Positions 41,077 through 53,328 of a stretch of DNA of 64,000 nt are shown here, one piece after another. Position 1 is the stretch's first letter; every line of letters starts with the position of its first letter. The notes beneath the pieces are model-generated. The model ran no database searches, had not been told where the DNA came from, and worked only from the letters and a program-made list of their open reading frames with translations. The position numbers and the translations under genes were made by a program. Origin of the DNA: Atriophallophorus winterbourni (lineage: Eukaryota; Platyhelminthes; Trematoda; Plagiorchiida; Microphallidae); contig JACCGJ010003132.1 in the NCBI GenBank assembly GCA_013407085.1, positions 1 through 64,000 of the forward strand. The letters run 5' to 3'.

Positions 41077-41879
41077 GTTAGCCAACAAATGCATAAAAAT
41101 TTTGTTTTCGAAAAGTATTGAATGGTATCAGGTAATCAGTAGGAAATTTGACATTCAGTTAAATTTAATTGCTACTGTCGTTTCGAGCCTTGAGAAGCCA
41201 TTCCAGGATCTGATGCAGCTTAAATCAGCTTGTCAGGGAATACGGGATAAATCGGGTACCATCCTAGTGCTTAATCAGGATGATCCATATATACACGTAG
41301 TTAAAACGCGTAAGTGAATCGACCTGTGTTGTATAATGTTGGAATGCGCCCATATACGCCACGAAATGGCGTTCATCATGTTTGCGTGTGGAAGGGCGAC
41401 AAAAGAAAGTCAAGCAACCATCCGAACAATTTCAATTGAATTTCTCTTTCAGTCGGCCGGTTCTCTACAAGGCATATTGGCTTTAATGAATCCAACTAAA
41501 GCAAACGCGTTGTTGTGCCCCACAACAAAAGGGGATCCGAAAGGTTAAAGGAATCCCGTTATGGTGTAACTTATAACAAAATGAGCTGTTATTTAAAAAA
41601 GGTTGGTCCTTTAACAACTATAAATATTATGGATGTGGATGTGAACTTCGGTCAACCTATTGACCATGACATTCCTGAGCTCGTGATCAGCAACCTTCAA
41701 GGGAAAATAGAATTTCAAGCCTTGCAGGGCGACTCGACTCTCATAAGCAGCACACCAAAAACGTGCCGACTCCTCTGGTTTCACTTACCGAGGATCAACA
41801 GGATTATGTTACAATATATCGCAAGAGACCGTCATCACATTGTTATACGGAAATTCATGTAGTATTGGGAATTACTTGC

Positions 41880-44370
41880 CTGAACTCTCCCTCCTAGCAC
41901 ATGTGTTACGGCCGTATATACAGACTGACCAAAACCTGGCTATCTGCAACTGATCTTACTCCTGACGCAATTTGAAACAGGTGTACACAACGGTGGTTCT
42001 TTTGCTATCTTTCTTAGGCTAGATCAACGGACTTAAGATTCAAGCGTTAGGCTTAGCATGCACAACATCTAACTTAGCGTATGTCTCATTCAATCTTACA
42101 TGGATATCGTAATAGCATGCACTTATATGAGCCCTCAAGTACTATCGCTCGACTTACATAATTTGATTGACAATCTTAGTTCGCCGCGCCCGCTTGTGTT
42201 TCAGGTTTTTATAAATGGCGATTTTAACTTTGAACACAGAAGGTAAAACCATCGCCATATTCCTGGCATTCGTAGGCTCGCTGGAAGCAAGTTAAAGCAA
42301 ATCAAGGTGGTCATACTAGCCCAAAAAGGATGTCCGCGCGCTTTCCCGGGAAGTACATAAATTGGGAAAAGTGGTTGCTGAGCTGTAGCTAGAAACCAAG
42401 GTAGCTCAACACGGTCCAGTAATGTCTTAATCTTGATGCAGGTTAAGCCTTTCATCCGAGACTCCAAGGCTCGTAAAGAAATTAACTGTATGAAGGTTAT
42501 GGACCTATTACATACTTTAGCCATGATCCCGACTACTCCGCTGAAGCGAGTTCACCGGGTCGGCAAATGGAGGGATGCCCAAACGACGCATCTACCAGAT
42601 TGCCGCGGCCTATTGTACTCGATAATTGATAATGCGATTCCTTTTGAGAAATGTATTTCTCTATCTTCACCGAACGTGCAGATAATATCTGCCTTGCTCA
42701 TGCATGAATGCACGCGTACAGTAGTAAGTTCCGAAGCTGTACCGTAGTCAGAACACTAGTTTGAAAGAAGATGCTCTTTTGCAAATTAAGATTTCGTCTT
42801 TTTTGACCATAGCACCACGTGTTGTAATCTTCGGTGATTTTAATCTAGCCGAAATAACCTGGGAGTACCAAACCTCGCATGCTCCATCGAACGCGAGCTA
42901 CTTTCTGGACTGGCTACACTCACATGCACTATACAAACACGTAAACTAACTGACTCGATTCCGCGAGGGCTAGTCTCCGTCTACTTTTGACGTGGTTATT
43001 TTAACTGCTGAAAGCGGTATAAAAAGTTTTGTCCGACTACCACTACTAGGAATGAGCGCTAATGTAGTGCTAGCCTGCGTGTTACTCTTGTCATTTGGTG
43101 AACCCCCACTTAAGCTGTTTCGATGCTTCCCTATGATAGACCCTGCTGACCTACTGCATGCATCAGCGCCACTCCATGGCAAACATTGACCATATGGATG
43201 GGATGTGGAGGCAGATCAATAAAAACATTCTTTAACTTCAGGATCCATTCGCTCCTATCCTATCCATTCTCAAAAATGGTAAAACTCAATGACTGGCAGC
43301 CTCAGTATTCCGTAGCGTACTTCACAGCGACGCAAAATGGAGGCGTTACGCGCTCATTCCCTTATGTTGGACTTGGGCCCGTTACAAAGAATCGCGAAAT
43401 ATCGCTGTTTCCAATATGCTTGCTGCAAAGTTCTTTTTCGAAATGAGTCTCGCCTATGAGGCCAACCTTACCGCTACGCTGAACCTAAAGGCTCAACGCG
43501 AAGAGGTGTAGGAACTTTGAGAAGAGAAAATGGCTATGCCCTCAATAAAATGATTAAAAAGGCTCACTTGTTTTCCTTGCATTTTCAAGGCGTATAACGC
43601 CGAGATTATTACTCGAACGCCTCTGCGCCATCACTTCAGTCTGCACTGACCTTACATTTGAGGTAAACAATGGCGAGAATATATTAGCCAGCCTAGCATA
43701 TAAGAAATCGGCTGTCCCGATACCATCCATCCATCCATGATCAGACTACTAGATCCTATATTAGCTGTGCCGATCATAAAACTTTTCATATCATCCCTCA
43801 GTAAGTGTACACTTCCTTCGGACTGATGAACAACCGTTGTATCCATAAGGAAGGAGCTTCTTCGGTGGTCAAAAATTACCGCCCCGTTAGCCACACTACT
43901 GTACTAAATAAGTTTATGGAAAGATTGATCCGTGATAAAATTTGTGTATACTTAACCAAACACTCTTCTGAATGCCGCACAACACGGATTCCTAAAATGT
44001 ATGTCATGTCTGACTAACTTGTTGAGCTTTCTAAACTAGGTCACTAAGAGGATGAATGATAGTATAGCGGTAGAAGTCTTCTATCTCGTCTTTAATAAAG
44101 CCTTTTTATCAGTGGACCACAGGCTCTTGCTTTTTAAACTCTCAGGCGTGGGATTATCAGAAAACATACTTAGCCGGATTCAAGCATTCCTTGGCGACCG
44201 CTCCTTCAATGTCAGGGTAGGTGATACATACTCCGCATGTGCGCATATAACCACTGGGGTTCTCAAGGGCTCAGTCTTCTTGCATTTGTTCGTCTTCATT
44301 TATGACCTAGCTAAGTAACTGAGCTTACCCGGTTTTATGTTTGCTGACGACGTATAAAAAGAAACTGGGT
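41880..44370 (+). mobile_element. CR1-like retrotransposon, heavily degenerate
   Basis: Motif order on the plus strand: endonuclease start LTKTWLSATDL near 41930, GDFNF near 42220, a second GDFNLAEITW near 42835 with a following LDWLHSHALYKHVN, then RT pieces VVKNYRPVSHTTVLNKFMERL (43870), FYLVFNKAFLSVDHRLLLFKL (44090), TTGVLKGSVF (44250) and FADDV (44345). Frameshifts separate all blocks. The sequence breaks off after FADD, near where the Tigger element begins. 41075-41880 may be ORF1 remnant but has no domain I can name. Confidence 0.75.
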
Positions 44371-44506
44371 ACTCTCATTGACTTAGTCGACTATCGCCAT
44401 GTGATACTGATACTGTTCATATGATAAAATTTCCGAGGACTTGATCGAATGGACTCATATGCATGCCATGAGTCAACATGTAATTGAGCCATATATACTC
44501 TTTTGT

Positions 44507-44944
44507 TTAAGTTTTGACTTCGCCACCACCTCGATCTCTCTCCAGAAATTCAAGTTCTCTTTCGACGTCTCTTTCTTCTATCCTAAGAAATCTTCTACAG
44601 AGATCAATAGCACTGCTGGCATGTTTCACAGATGGAGCTACTAATTCTGTGTCACTGTCTTCGTCCGACAATGGCACTGCGGCTGTTGCATCAGTTGTAT
44701 CAGACTGGGACTGCGTCAAATCTTGGACAATTCCTGACACAGTTTGATCACCAGAGGTTTGAATGTCATTGTCAAAATTCACGTACTCCTCGAAATGAAC
44801 ATCAGAGAGCCATTCTTCTGGATTTTCGAGCACTGGCGTCAAAGTATCCAAGACTGATGTAAAAGCGTGTCGGAAACAATTCGCTATTGTGTCCTCCGAC
44901 ACGTTTTTTCTGGCGGTTCTAGTGATGGAAACGGCATGTAGCAC
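44507..44944 (-). pseudogene. Tigger transposase C-terminal part (frameshifted)
   Basis: 145 codons. The beginning (LNVLHAVSITRTARKNVSEDTIANCFRHAF, here described only in part) is the usual segment after the DDE domain in Tigger proteins, ending with the NCFRHA motif. An acidic tail follows. A one-base shift near 44970 separates it from the DDE frame, which stops at a TAA there. Confidence 0.75.
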
Positions 44945-44967
44945 GTTCAGCTGGAATTCGTCGCTTT

Positions 44968-45711
44968 TTATTGGGCAATGTGGAGTAGGTATCGGTGAGT
45001 CACAGCCTGTCGGTAGTTTACCTTGAAGTTGTGAATGATTCCCTGATCACATGGCTGGAGAACTGAAGTGGTGTTGGGAGGAAGAAAACAAATCTTCACC
45101 GATTTAAGTCCTGTGATCTTCCCATGTGCTTGGGCATTGTTTATCAAAAGGACAGCCTTTCTCTTTTCCATTTTAATGCGATGATCAAACTTTCGAACAT
45201 ACTTTTCGAAAAGCTGCGAAGTCATCCACGCATTTTTGTTAGCTTTGTGAGAGCATGGCGGAGTTTTGATACCACTGAAACACAGTGGTCGCTCGAACTT
45301 CTCAATCACGAGTAGCGGCACTTTGTCAGTGCCAGTCATGTTGGCACAGATCACGTCTGTAAGTCTTTCTTTGGACTGTTTGCCCCCGCTGCATCGCTCG
45401 CCTTTTAGGGATAGTGTCTTGTCCGGCAAGCATCTGTAGAACAATCGCGTCTCATCGCAATTGTAAATGTTTCGAGGTTCGTAGTTGGCTAGAATTTTCG
45501 TGAGCTTCATTTGGAGCCATTCGTCTGTCAGATCAGTGTTGACACTGGAACTTTCACCGACGATGGCCTTGTAGACAATCCCTTTTCGCCTCTTTAAGCG
45601 ATCAAACCATCCGTTCGTTGGACTGAAGTTGTCCATTACTAGTTCAGTCGCAATCTGCAGTGCCTTCATCAGTAGGATCGAACCGCTGATGGGAGCGTTC
45701 TGGGCACGAGC
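44968..45711 (-). pseudogene. Tigger/pogo transposase DDE domain
   Basis: Encodes the end of the CENP-B/Tc5-type DNA-binding region (NGWFDRLKRRKGI) and the DDE_1 core. The first acidic residue is in IYNCDETRLFY. The second site reads LLINNAQAH, so the expected aspartate is asparagine. The third is in VLQPCDQGII. With one catalytic Asp lost, transposition activity is not expected. The exon begins at acceptor TTGTTGTTGCAG|GCTCGT (45712). Confidence 0.85.
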
Positions 45712-45881
45712 CTGCAACAACAAAACAAGTTAGGCCTAATTTGTGTTTGCAAGAATAATTTTCTTTCGTTTCGGTTTTATTTGCGGGATTTATTTTCTAT
45801 GTTTTCTTTTGGTTAGGTATATGGAAGGCAATAGATTTATTCTTTATAATACAATTAAAGTGTGCAAATTTATTACCGTAC
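45712..45881 (-). other. 170-bp intron in the Tigger transposase
   Basis: Minus strand: donor GAGCAG|GTACGG, acceptor TTTTGTTGTTGCAG|GC. Removing it joins TWFEQ to ARAQN, which is contiguous in Tigger-type proteins. Confidence 0.65.
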
Positions 45882-46140
45882 CTGCTCGAACCATGTCAGT
45901 AGGGCTTAATCCAGCAAATCGTGCTTGTCAGTCGGGCTAGCTCGCTGTCGCTTTCTTTCTGGCATGAATGTTGTTTCAGAGAGTTGCTTCTTCTGCTACA
46001 GGAAGGTGGACAGCGTTGATTTTGCTATGCCCTATTTTTTAGCAATTCCAGATTTTATCATTTGGCCATTCTCCACTTCAGCTAAAATTTCCCTTTTTCT
46101 CCAGGCTAAACTGCTCTCGTTTTCGTTGTTTGTCAGCCAT
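45882..46140 (-). pseudogene. Tigger transposase N-terminal helix-turn-helix exon, degenerate
   Basis: Starts at ATG 46140 (MADKQRKREQ). After a one-base shift it reads the CENP-B-type helix-turn-helix (ILAEVENGQMIKSGIAK then GIAKSTLSTFL). Three in-frame stops (two TAG, one TAA) interrupt it. Confidence 0.7.
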
Positions 46141-46589
46141 CGTGTAACTGTAAGAAGGAAATTAAGTGTCTGTCTGAGTAATTGCAATTTTTCTTGAGTC
46201 TGCGATTACCAGTCACAGAGAATTCACATGATTTCCTTGTGCGTGCATGCGAGTTAGTTAGCACACTGTAGGCCAGGTTGCCTGTGTCTCGCCAAGCTGT
46301 GTGTGTCAGTTTTATTCTTAGCGCACTGCAGGCCATTCTTTTAGGAGCGTTGTGAGTTAAAGGCGAGACGAAGCGAGTTCGTTGTGTGTATGAACTTTAT
46401 TGAACAAACATAGCTGTCGGGAACGTGTACAGTGTTCGTAATAGGCGAGAATCGTAACGAACAGAATCGTTGTACTAATGTTTTAAATAGGCTTACAAAG
46501 AAGGAATTTATTTGGGAAATCATGGTGTGTTCGTTCAAACCGGGAATTCGTTGAAAGCGAGTTCGCTGTAGGTGGGTTCCACTGTAACT

Positions 46590-47234
46590 ATATAGTTAAC
46601 AGCTATTTTTTACTGTTAACGTTCTTGACAGTTTTGTTTCGACAATACTTCTTCGGTTTCTTTTTACTATCCTCTTCTCACTGGTTCAAATTTAGTTTAT
46701 AAAAGAAATAATTTTATATTATTTAACCAAAAGCTGGTTTCTAGCAGAGGATTAAATCTGATGCTCAAAACTGTCGTCCTTCACTGTTCAAAAAGCTAAA
46801 GCTGATATATAAGTTACACGTTCAGCCTTTTCAAAATAATCATAATTATTTTTAACATTTCATTGAATTCCAATTATGAATGGACATAGAACTTACAATT
46901 TCTAACCATCTTTAAAGGAGAAACTGAAATGAATTTTGAATTTACCATTTATCTTTGAATAATCCGCGGTACGTTCAACTTTGTAGCATTTTCCCACACT
47001 CAGCTTAATAATCAATTTCTAAATCGCTGTTATCAGAATTTGCCGTAAATCGGAAATCATTTCATCGCAGTATGCACAAATTATGTTAGAATCAACCTAT
47101 TGTACGTTTTTGAAAAAGAATATATTTTTTTATTTCTATTGATATTGAAATTGTTTTTATATTTACAGACTATGCTGAAAGCGTCCTATCCCTGCATTTT
47201 AGACGAATGTGAGAAAACAGTATTGTTATTTTTA
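46590..47234. other. no gene seen
   Basis: AT-rich spacer between the Tigger end and the first gag-only LTR element. Confidence 0.4.
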
Positions 47235-47445
47235 TGGTCTGCCACTGTTAGCTCAGCCGTGTGGTTAGAGAGAACACAACCGTTACTGAACTCGTCTATT
47301 CACCGAATGCGAAGAATATCATAAAGTGAGCGAGTCGAGATTATCACAGTGAGTGAAAATCATAATTTGGACTCGTATCGATATTGATTGGTGAGTAAGC
47401 GACAGTTCGTTCGATGTCTATGCAACAGAGGGTGCCCTCCTACCA
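47235..47445 (-). repeat. LTR of gag-only element 1 (downstream copy)
   Basis: 211 bp, TG...CA. Aligns along its whole length with 48593-48804 with scattered substitutions (roughly one in ten by eye), so the insertion is old. Confidence 0.85.
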
Positions 47446-47559
47446 CCTCTCTGTTTAGGCTTGATTGTGGTGTGGTTACTGGAACACGTCTTGATCGGCC
47501 TTCCTTCTTGGTTTGCATTCCGCGGAAATTATTTGAGGCGGCTCTTAATCCGCTGTATT

Positions 47560-48480
47560 TACATCTTCTGGGTTCTTGAATGTGGCGAAGACAGAATAGA
47601 GATCATTGAACACTGATTTCTTAAAATAGTTTGTGCGGCAGTAGTTTTCGTTATGCCCCTTTTTGTTGAACATCTGGCATCGGTGCTTCTTGAATGGGCA
47701 ATAACGCGCAAAATGCCATTCGTCACATTGGCAACACTGGAATGGCAGCTTGGTGTCTTGATCGACACGATGATCATTCTGCCGGCTACTTTAGTGCTTG
47801 ACGGCTAACACCACCTGCTCATTCTGGCAAAGGATTTGTTCGACCAGCGAAGTGTCGCCCTTCAAATTTAGCCATCTCTGGCATTCGGTTGTGACTGACA
47901 TCATGTTGATTTTTAAATCTTGATCGAGTCGTAACAGTAGTCTTGTGCGAATCTCTTGATTCTTCTCTGATTGCAAAGCACATACAAATATCAGTGATCG
48001 AAATTGGTCTTCAGACATATCTTTGAACTTGAACTGTTTACACGCTCTATTGACGTTTCCTGAATAAGTCACGAAATCATGGCAATCATCCTTGACCAAT
48101 TTCATACAATTACATCGTCTGTTAAATAAAAAAAGACTGTTCGCCCAAAATTTCTTCTCGCAGTTGTGCAAACTGGTCAAAAGTGAATGCATTTGAGGAT
48201 TTTGGTCAAATGAAGATTCTAAACTTCTCATGTTCCAGCGTGCCCAGTTTTCTCAGCAGCAGTCTCATTTTTTGACCATCATCTGCGTTCATGGTGTCAG
48301 ATTGAAAAATGTTTTTGAATCTCTTGAACCAAGATTCAAACGTGAGACCGCTTTATGTGTCGTAATTGAATTCGGGGATGCTGTTGATGATTGCATTCAC
48401 CACTGGGTTTGTACGTCAGTCTTCTTGTCTACATAAATGACACTCAGATTTTTTGAGAGTGTCAGTATCAAACGGGCTTG
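47560..48480 (-). pseudogene. gag with zinc knuckles, element 1
   Basis: The frame 48231-47791 (146 codons) has the retrotransposon gag pattern (FVTYSGNVNRACKQFKFKDM, FRSLIFVCALQ, RTRLLLRLDQD). In another frame at about 47640-47750 follow two knuckles: the first as C-x2-C-x3-H-x4-C, the second with its second Cys replaced by Phe. Coding ends near the 3' LTR. Frame changes show decay. Confidence 0.75.
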
Positions 48481-48592
48481 AGCTTCGTCGAATTGGCGTT
48501 GCTAGTGCTGAAATATTGATTTTACTTATTCTGCTTGATTGCCAGTTCGAATTGCTGGATTCTTTTTTCCCGTCGCCAAGTTGTTATATCTG

Positions 48593-48804
48593 TGGTTTGC
48601 TACTGTAAGCCCAGCCGTGTTGTTAGAGAGAACACAGCCGTTACTGAACTCGTATATTCACCGAATGCGAAGAATATCATAAAGTGAGCGAGTCGTGAAT
48701 ATCACAGTGAGTTAAAATCATAATTTGAACTCACTACCGATATTGATTTGTGATTAATCAATAGTTCGTTGGATGTCTATACAACAGAGAGTGCCCTCCT
48801 AACA
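48593..48804 (-). repeat. LTR of gag-only element 1 (upstream copy)
   Basis: 212 bp, TG...CA, partner of 47235-47445. Confidence 0.85.
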
Positions 48805-48809
48805 AGTAT

Positions 48810-49600
48810 TTAAGGGCATAGCTTGTGATTTGTGCAATAGATGAGTTAGTGCAAAATGCTCTGTCATTCCTACAAAGCATGAACTAATTTCTTGCGAAAA
48901 TAGTTCCCTGGGATGGGTATATGAGTACTGCAAGCAGAACGTAGAGGAAGCTTTTTCATTGACCTCAGCCAATATTATGAACAATGAAATTGTATTAGAG
49001 AATACAATCTCTTCTTGTCATACGCTGAAGTGGCATGGAAAGAAACTACCCCCTCAATAAAATCGGGTCCTGTCCGAAGTGCCATGGGCAATAATCAAAA
49101 AGTACCACAGGGAGGTACAAAGAAAGCCGACGCTATACCATGTCTACAGTAAACTCGCAGCATCTCAGCTACTTTGCATTAGAAAGACAAGTTAATGCTC
49201 GAAGTAAGCAAGATAGTAAGCTTTATGTACCAAATAGAATGGCGGTGAAGAAGCTAACTCGTATTTTGCTCATTTCAATTCTGGAACAGCCGCTGATTCG
49301 AGAAAGCAAATCCGGGTGGTGATAGGACAATTCCAGAGTTCAGAACATTTTGCACATGGCAGGGCTAATTATGTGTCACGTCCAAAGTGTCCATCTTGTA
49401 GGCCGATGAAACCCAACTGTAAGTTGTGCTCGCACAATTTTTTTGTAGAATTTCTACAACAGATGGACAGAAACGTACTTTATTAAAATAGTGTTTACCT
49501 TAAACGCTACACAAATAAGCGCTTCAAATTTGTCACGTTTATGGGGCCTGAACGACACTTTAATGGCAAGCGTTCAAAACGCCTATGGCCAACATAAAAA
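48810..49600. other. unassigned sequence, possibly CR1 ORF1 remnant
   Basis: Short frames only; 49140-49450 (including SRPKCPSCRPMKPNCKLC in one frame) has a cysteine cluster that might be an ORF1 zinc-binding remnant of the CR1 element that follows. Confidence 0.3.
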
Positions 49601-49689
49601 ATCCCTCAAGCATGATCAACTTGAGCCAAAATGATATACACAAGCCATCTGCTGAAGTAGTCATCAAAGATGTACTTCAGAACGTCCCG

Positions 49690-51961
49690 CCAGTAGAATA
49701 CGAGTGCGAAGAAAACTGGTTCGCAAGCAAACGCCTGTCAGGATATTGACGCACTGCGCCAGAAAATACTCAATAATCGCATTTCAGCAGGATCATGAAC
49801 GAGGAAAATCTATATATAACGCCATTGGGAGTTCCGTGCTCGTTCTTATGCGCAGTTCCACCAGTTATCCACTGTTTTGGTCTCAAAAAACGGGTATCAA
49901 CAAAGGTGCTGAGTCGCATTATCTGGACTGGTTTCATGACAGGTCCTTTTATCAGCATGTCAGGGAAACTACAAGGTTTAGCTTGGGACACACTCCCTCC
50001 ACTTTGGATTTTGTTCTATCATCTTATGATAGAGATATTTATGGGATCAAATACCTTTCTCCACTAGGCAAAGACCATTACGATGTAATTCTACTTGACT
50101 GGACTTTAAAGCACCCTAGTCACTAAATGAAGATGTCCTGCAAATTTTGGTCGCATGGACATAGTCCAACTACAAACTAAGGCAATGGATCTAATTTTGT
50201 AACCAGGCGATTAAGAACCTAGATTACAAATCAGGTTGAATATTATGAGAGGGCACGATTCACGACTACATAAAATTATTGCTTCTTTTAAACCAGTGCG
50301 AACGCAAGGAAAACCCTTGGTCGAGCGAGTCTATTCATAGAGCAATCAGATGGCCTGAACTTAGCTTGAGTTATTACAAATTTACTGGAACTCACAGATC
50401 TAGACTGTAGTACATACAGACCATAAATTTATCTGTTGCTCAGCAACGGAAAGCTAAAAGGGACTTCGAATCCAGACTTATCACAAAAGCAAAGATTAAA
50501 ATTAAAACATTTTTGTCTAGGTATAATTCAAACAATCTTTAAGAGAAGAAATAGGTAAATTAGAGCTGGATGTTAGCAACACGGATTTGACTGCACAGAA
50601 AAAGTTGATGCTTCGCATTCATTCTTGTGCAGTGTCATCGGCGTGATTCAGGTAACTTTTTGTTAAATTTGGAGTGCAGCGCACCTTTATTTAGCGCTGT
50701 TTAGGTTAATAAGTAAATGGTCACCATAGTTCTATCGCGGCCGAATAAATCTAAATCTGCTGGCCCTGACAGTGTACATCCTCATATTCTTCAACCGCAC
50801 GCAAATATATGTAGCCTTGCAATCAGGAATTATTTCGAAGCTACCTTACTCCAAGGTATACTGCCCGATGATTGGAAACGAGCGGCGGTATTAGCTATGC
50901 ATATAAATGATCCAAGTTTGCAAGTATTTAACTATAGGCTGGTAAACCTCACTGGCATTCTTTGCAAGTGCGACGGTGCAAGGTCCTGCCTAACAAATCT
51001 TCTGAACTTTCTGGATGAAGTGACATTACAGCTCGATGAATGGAGAGTAGTAGAATTATGCTACCTTGCTTTACAAAATGCCTTTGACTCAGTGAACCAT
51101 AGGTACCTTCTGCATAAGCTAAGGATGTATAGCACCAGGGGTACAGAACATTGGTGGTTAGACACCTCTTTTACAAATCGTACTAACTAGGTTAGATTTG
51201 CGAGGGTGTGTTCGGAATAATCAGGGATACTCAGTGGAGTGCCTCAAGGCCGAAAGCTTGGTTCACAACTTTTTAATAATTTTGTAAACGACCTGGCGGC
51301 CAGTTCGCGTTCACGTTACTTCTTTTTTGCTGATGATGTTAGAATCATAGGAATCGCAGTAAATTTACTTTTATCTATGTTTTAGAACAAGTAATCGAGT
51401 GAACAAATACATGTTACTTGCCACTAAACTTGTGGAAGAGCTGCGCTCTGACGACTTATTTGGCGATAACACAACTAGAGGTCAGCCAAGTTAGCGCCAG
51501 AATAGCTTTTTCTCAAAAGTTGAAGATTTCGGCATTACTATCACCGGAGATTCAAAGTGGTCTGCTCAATGTGCCGAAGCAGCAAACAAGACTCGCAGAG
51601 AATTTTTCAGACTATGCTCGGCGTTGGCATGCCGAAAACTTTCTATTTTCATTCCGCTATGGAAGGTAATCGCGTGGACTCACTTGGGGTACTGCGTTCA
51701 ATCCTTAGATCCTCCAAAAAAGAGATCACGAGTCTCGAAAGAATTCAGCGCCTTGCAATTAGGATTGTTGAGGGTCAGACAGGTAAAACCTATGAGGCAA
51801 CACTCAAGGACCTCGATGTGCACTGACTGAATAAAGGATGCTGCAAGGCAACCTTAAAGAAGCCTCTAAGCTTCTGAAGGTTCTCACGGGCGATATTATT
51901 AATAGATTACTCAGGCTTGCCTCTAAAACAGCTACAAGTTGTAATTCAATGAAACTTCGTG
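49690..51961 (+). mobile_element. CR1-like retrotransposon, degenerate, 5' portion (split by an LTR element)
   Basis: Endonuclease tail in 49704-50126 (HYLDWFHDRSFYQHVRETTRF, then TPSTLDFVLS). RT pieces in 50717-51190 (SKSAGPDSVHPHIL, LPDDWKRAAV, YLALQNAFDSVNHRYLL), FFADDV near 51325, and the post-RT region (IQRLAIRIVEGQTGKTYEATL) near 51740-51815. The last readable residues before the insertion are SCNSMKLRV. Same subfamily as 41880-44370. The element continues after the insertion at 53526. Confidence 0.8.
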
Positions 51962-52143
51962 TGATGAATTGAATAACCAGCCTAAGAATGAAAGTGAGAA
52001 CAAACGACGCTCACTCGAATTACAGTATGTAATGAATAATGTAGGTTTTACAACGATAACTTGAATAACAGTATTATTGATTATTGCTGAATGAATGATG
52101 ATGAATGATTGAGTATTATTGATCGTTAATCAAACAATCACCA
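51962..52143 (-). repeat. LTR of gag-only element 2 (downstream copy)
   Basis: 182 bp, TGATGAATTG...CAATCACCA on the plus strand. Confidence 0.85.
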
Positions 52144-52619
52144 AAACCATCGCAGTTTGCGAATTATCCTGTGTTTTTATAATCCCGGTACAGCTTGTTC
52201 AACAAACGTTCTGATCTCCACGGGGCTTCCAGCGCACCCGAAACATCATCCACAGTTGTCAACAATTTTATCGCTTTTTCAATGGCAGTAGTCGAAAATG
52301 CCACTAAGGCTTTTCCTCTAGCGGTTTTGAAAAGTACATTATATGACGATTGTTTAGATGAGCTAGAATACAGTGCCGAATTCGCTTGAAAAGATGAGTT
52401 CGGTGATTTATTTGAAATGGTATCTGATGAATTTTGAAGTTTGCTTACTTTGAAGCCACTTTATTGGTAATGAAAACCAGATTTTCCGTTTAAATCAATG
52501 ATACGGGTGGATGTGTACGTGTTAACATGAGTAGCGCTTGAGTCGGTTGAAAGGGAGGTCAAGTTTTCATCATCACACAAGAGAGCTTTAGCACGAGCAA
52601 CGGCATTGTTAGAAATCGC

Positions 52620-53301
52620 TCAAACTGTCTTTTCAGATTCAGTTTGAATATCCAGGGCAACGATAGCGTTCTCCATACTATGATAGGATGTATGAAAGTC
52701 AACGTTTCGTCTTTCGCCAAGCGGCATAGTTAAGGAATCATCATCGTTCGAATGCATTAGAGCCTTGACAGAACTTTCTGCAGGCGACAAATCTGTAGTT
52801 GCCACACGCGCATCTTGATACTGTTCACAATGAGCTCGAACATCTTTGAAAGAATGTTTTGACAGTTTCAATAGCTCATTTTGCAAAACATTGTCATTTA
52901 TTCCAGTGATTAAGCAATCTTTCAATTGCATTTCTAACAAGTTACCGAAGTCGCATTTCGCTGCCTGAATTAACAATTGTAGAATAAAATCGCGAATTCC
53001 TTGAATGGACTGACGCACCATTAAATGAAATTTTGCACGTTCGGTTGGTTCGAAATGTACGTGTTGCATTAAAAGCACCTTCAGCGTTCCGTATGGAAGG
53101 GAAATTGGCGGATCCGGAAAAGCCAAATTTTTTATTAACGTATAAGCAGATTTTTCGATTGAATTTAAAAAATGAGCAGACTTTTTATCATTTTCTGCTT
53201 TCGGCCGTGTCATACACCAAATTTCGAATCTTTCAAAATAATCTTCAATTTCTCGCGCATTTGCATTTATGTCGAGAGGTTCCAAAATTAAATTCGCCAT
53301 G
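52620..53301 (-). CDS. gag polyprotein, element 2
   Basis: From the ATG at about 53301-53299 (MANLILEPLD) to the stop at 52620, about 226 codons, uninterrupted. Contains the gag capsid-like pattern: YFERFEIWCMTRP, YTLIKNLAFPDPP, FHLMVRQSIQGIRDFILQL, CDFGNLLEMQLKDCLITGI, ELLKLSKHSFKDV. No zinc knuckle is readable after it. The longer upstream frame to 53414 runs into the LTR and is less likely used. The intact frame suggests selection on gag or recent insertion. Confidence 0.75.
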
Positions 53302-53328
53302 AAGAAATCCTGCTCGCGACGCCAAATA

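Larger units (their letters stand above)
44450..46584 (-). mobile_element. Tigger/pogo DNA transposon, one end intact
   Basis: The right end at 46584 is CAGTGGAACCCACC (minus strand), a Tigger-type terminal inverted repeat next to TA (46585-46586), the expected target dinucleotide. It contains an N-terminal exon (45882-46140), an intron and the DDE exon (44968-45711), plus a C-terminal frame to 44507. The opposite terminal repeat was not found near 44400-44500, so this end seems truncated or decayed. Several stops make it inactive. Confidence 0.8.
47235..48804 (-). mobile_element. gag-only LTR retroelement 1
   Basis: Two direct LTRs (47235-47445 and 48593-48804), both TG...CA, flank only 1147 bp. 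Next to the upstream LTR (48592 downward, minus strand) is a possible primer-binding stretch containing TTGGCGACGGG. Next to the downstream LTR is a purine-rich AAACAGAGAGG (polypurine tract). The inside codes gag and zinc knuckles and nothing else; no protease, RT or integrase. The layout is a complete LTR element in structure that lacks pol, as in the TR-GAG type known from plants. No matching target duplication was seen. Confidence 0.8.

Noticed and set aside
52144..52400. Plus-strand frame 52195-52389 as a gene
   Set aside because: It lies inside gag-only element 2, between gag and the LTR, and reads better as decayed minus-strand polyprotein sequence.
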